NCBI GenBank assembly: GCA_964371785.1
Contig: CAYJOL010000009.1
Span: 62,001-126,000, forward strand
Reading direction: 5' to 3'
Source: CAVQCT01 sp964371785
Lineage (GTDB): Bacteria > Zixibacteria > MSB-5A5 > GN15 > FEB-12
Length of the DNA stretch: 64,000 bases
Below the pieces are notes generated by a model. It had not been told where the DNA came from and made no database searches. It saw only the letters and a list, made by a program, of their open reading frames with translations. Shown one piece after another: positions 63,770 to 64,000 of the stretch (positions are counted from its first letter, which is position 1; every line of letters begins with the position of its first letter). A program made the translations under genes and the position numbers.

Positions 63770-64000
63770 CTATGCTTTCACAAACTGGCTCTGGAGCACG
63801 ATAGCCTCGGGCGGGCAGACCTGGGCGCAAAGAGTGCATCCGGTACAGATAGTAGTATCAATCACGGCCTTCGGACGGCCATGTTTGTTGGTTTCCTCGG
63901 ACGCCGATATCGCCGGACAGGAGATGCGGAAGCAGGCCGAACAGGCGGTACACAGTTCGAGGTCGACCACGTACGGTTCATCCATGATCCGCTTCGGCAT
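63770..64000 (-). CDS. C-terminal ferredoxin domain of an IorA-type alpha subunit (partial)
   Basis: An open frame runs to the right window edge. Its 76 visible residues hold two 4Fe-4S motifs (CTACSACFRISC and CTGCTLCAQVCP). In IorA such a domain is at the C-terminus, and IorB follows directly, so this is most likely the end of iorA. The ATG at the window edge may be an internal Met or, less likely, the start of a separate ferredoxin. Confidence 0.72.
   Translation of the reverse strand: MPKRIMDEPYVVDLELCTACSACFRISCPAISASEETNKHGRPKAVIDTTICTGCTLCAQVCPPEAIVLQSQFVKA

Overview
The window comes from a diderm (Gram-negative-type) bacterium with about 54% G+C by eye. Evidence for an outer membrane: an Omp85-like barrel, a TonB-dependent-receptor-like barrel, a lipoprotein with a SPOR domain and several secreted proteins. 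The paired EF-hand/dockerin-like tails of the form DIADLVYLVDY on secreted proteins, a 14-gene nuo locus, an MXAN_6640-type metalloprotease and FlgD-like C-termini suggest the FCB superphylum, perhaps candidate phylum Zixibacteria. That assignment is inference, because no rRNA or tRNA gene was seen.

Layout. 1-1267 (+): the end of an iron-sulfur redox module, with a NuoF-like C-terminus, a NuoG-N/HoxU-like protein and a CooF/HycB-like ferredoxin. 1534-15517 (+): a signalling island with RsbV/RsbW/RsbU-type partner-switching proteins, a Nudix hydrolase, an NtrY/NtrX-type pair, an outer-membrane barrel, a DUF4390-like protein, a GAF-PAS histidine kinase and a Ser/Thr kinase with TPRs. 15480-19957 (-): a tiny independent transcription unit encoding a 23-residue peptide with a near-perfect Shine-Dalgarno site, then a PqqD-like/M50/HlyD fusion protein and a ClC channel with CBS domains. 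20210-22976 (+): an FAD oxidoreductase, a secreted helical protein and a secreted alpha/beta hydrolase. 22997-23773 (-): a GAF-HisKA protein without an ATPase domain. 24050-25450 (+): purF. 25529-30013: divergent secreted proteins, an FG-GAP propeller and a subtilase, both with dockerin-like tails.

30112-44807 (-) is a complete nuoA-N locus for respiratory complex I, read from a good promoter just before nuoA, with a small glutaredoxin-like gene between nuoM and nuoN. 44996-60002 (-) is a very tightly packed directon: manC, a SPOR lipoprotein, a TsaC/Sua5 protein, a YwlE-like phosphatase, DUF3108, a deoxyhypusine-synthase-like protein, FTCD, PHP phosphoesterase, metalloprotease, ECF S component, TonB-type receptor, then (from its own likely promoter) HD hydrolase, UMF1/Atg22-like MFS transporter, PHP protein and a Janus/PHPT1-like phosphohistidine phosphatase. 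60130-64000 (-) is a fermentation module: an indolepyruvate/2-oxoacid:ferredoxin oxidoreductase, butyrate kinase and two phosphotransbutyrylase paralogues. Together these suggest ferredoxin- and NADH-linked energy metabolism with amino-acid catabolism yielding acyl-CoA and ATP.

The most novel-looking element is the small peptide gene at 15539-15610, with its own promoter and terminator, beside a PqqD-M50-HlyD protein of a kind associated with peptide processing or export. No insertion sequence, CRISPR array, tRNA or rRNA was recognised.
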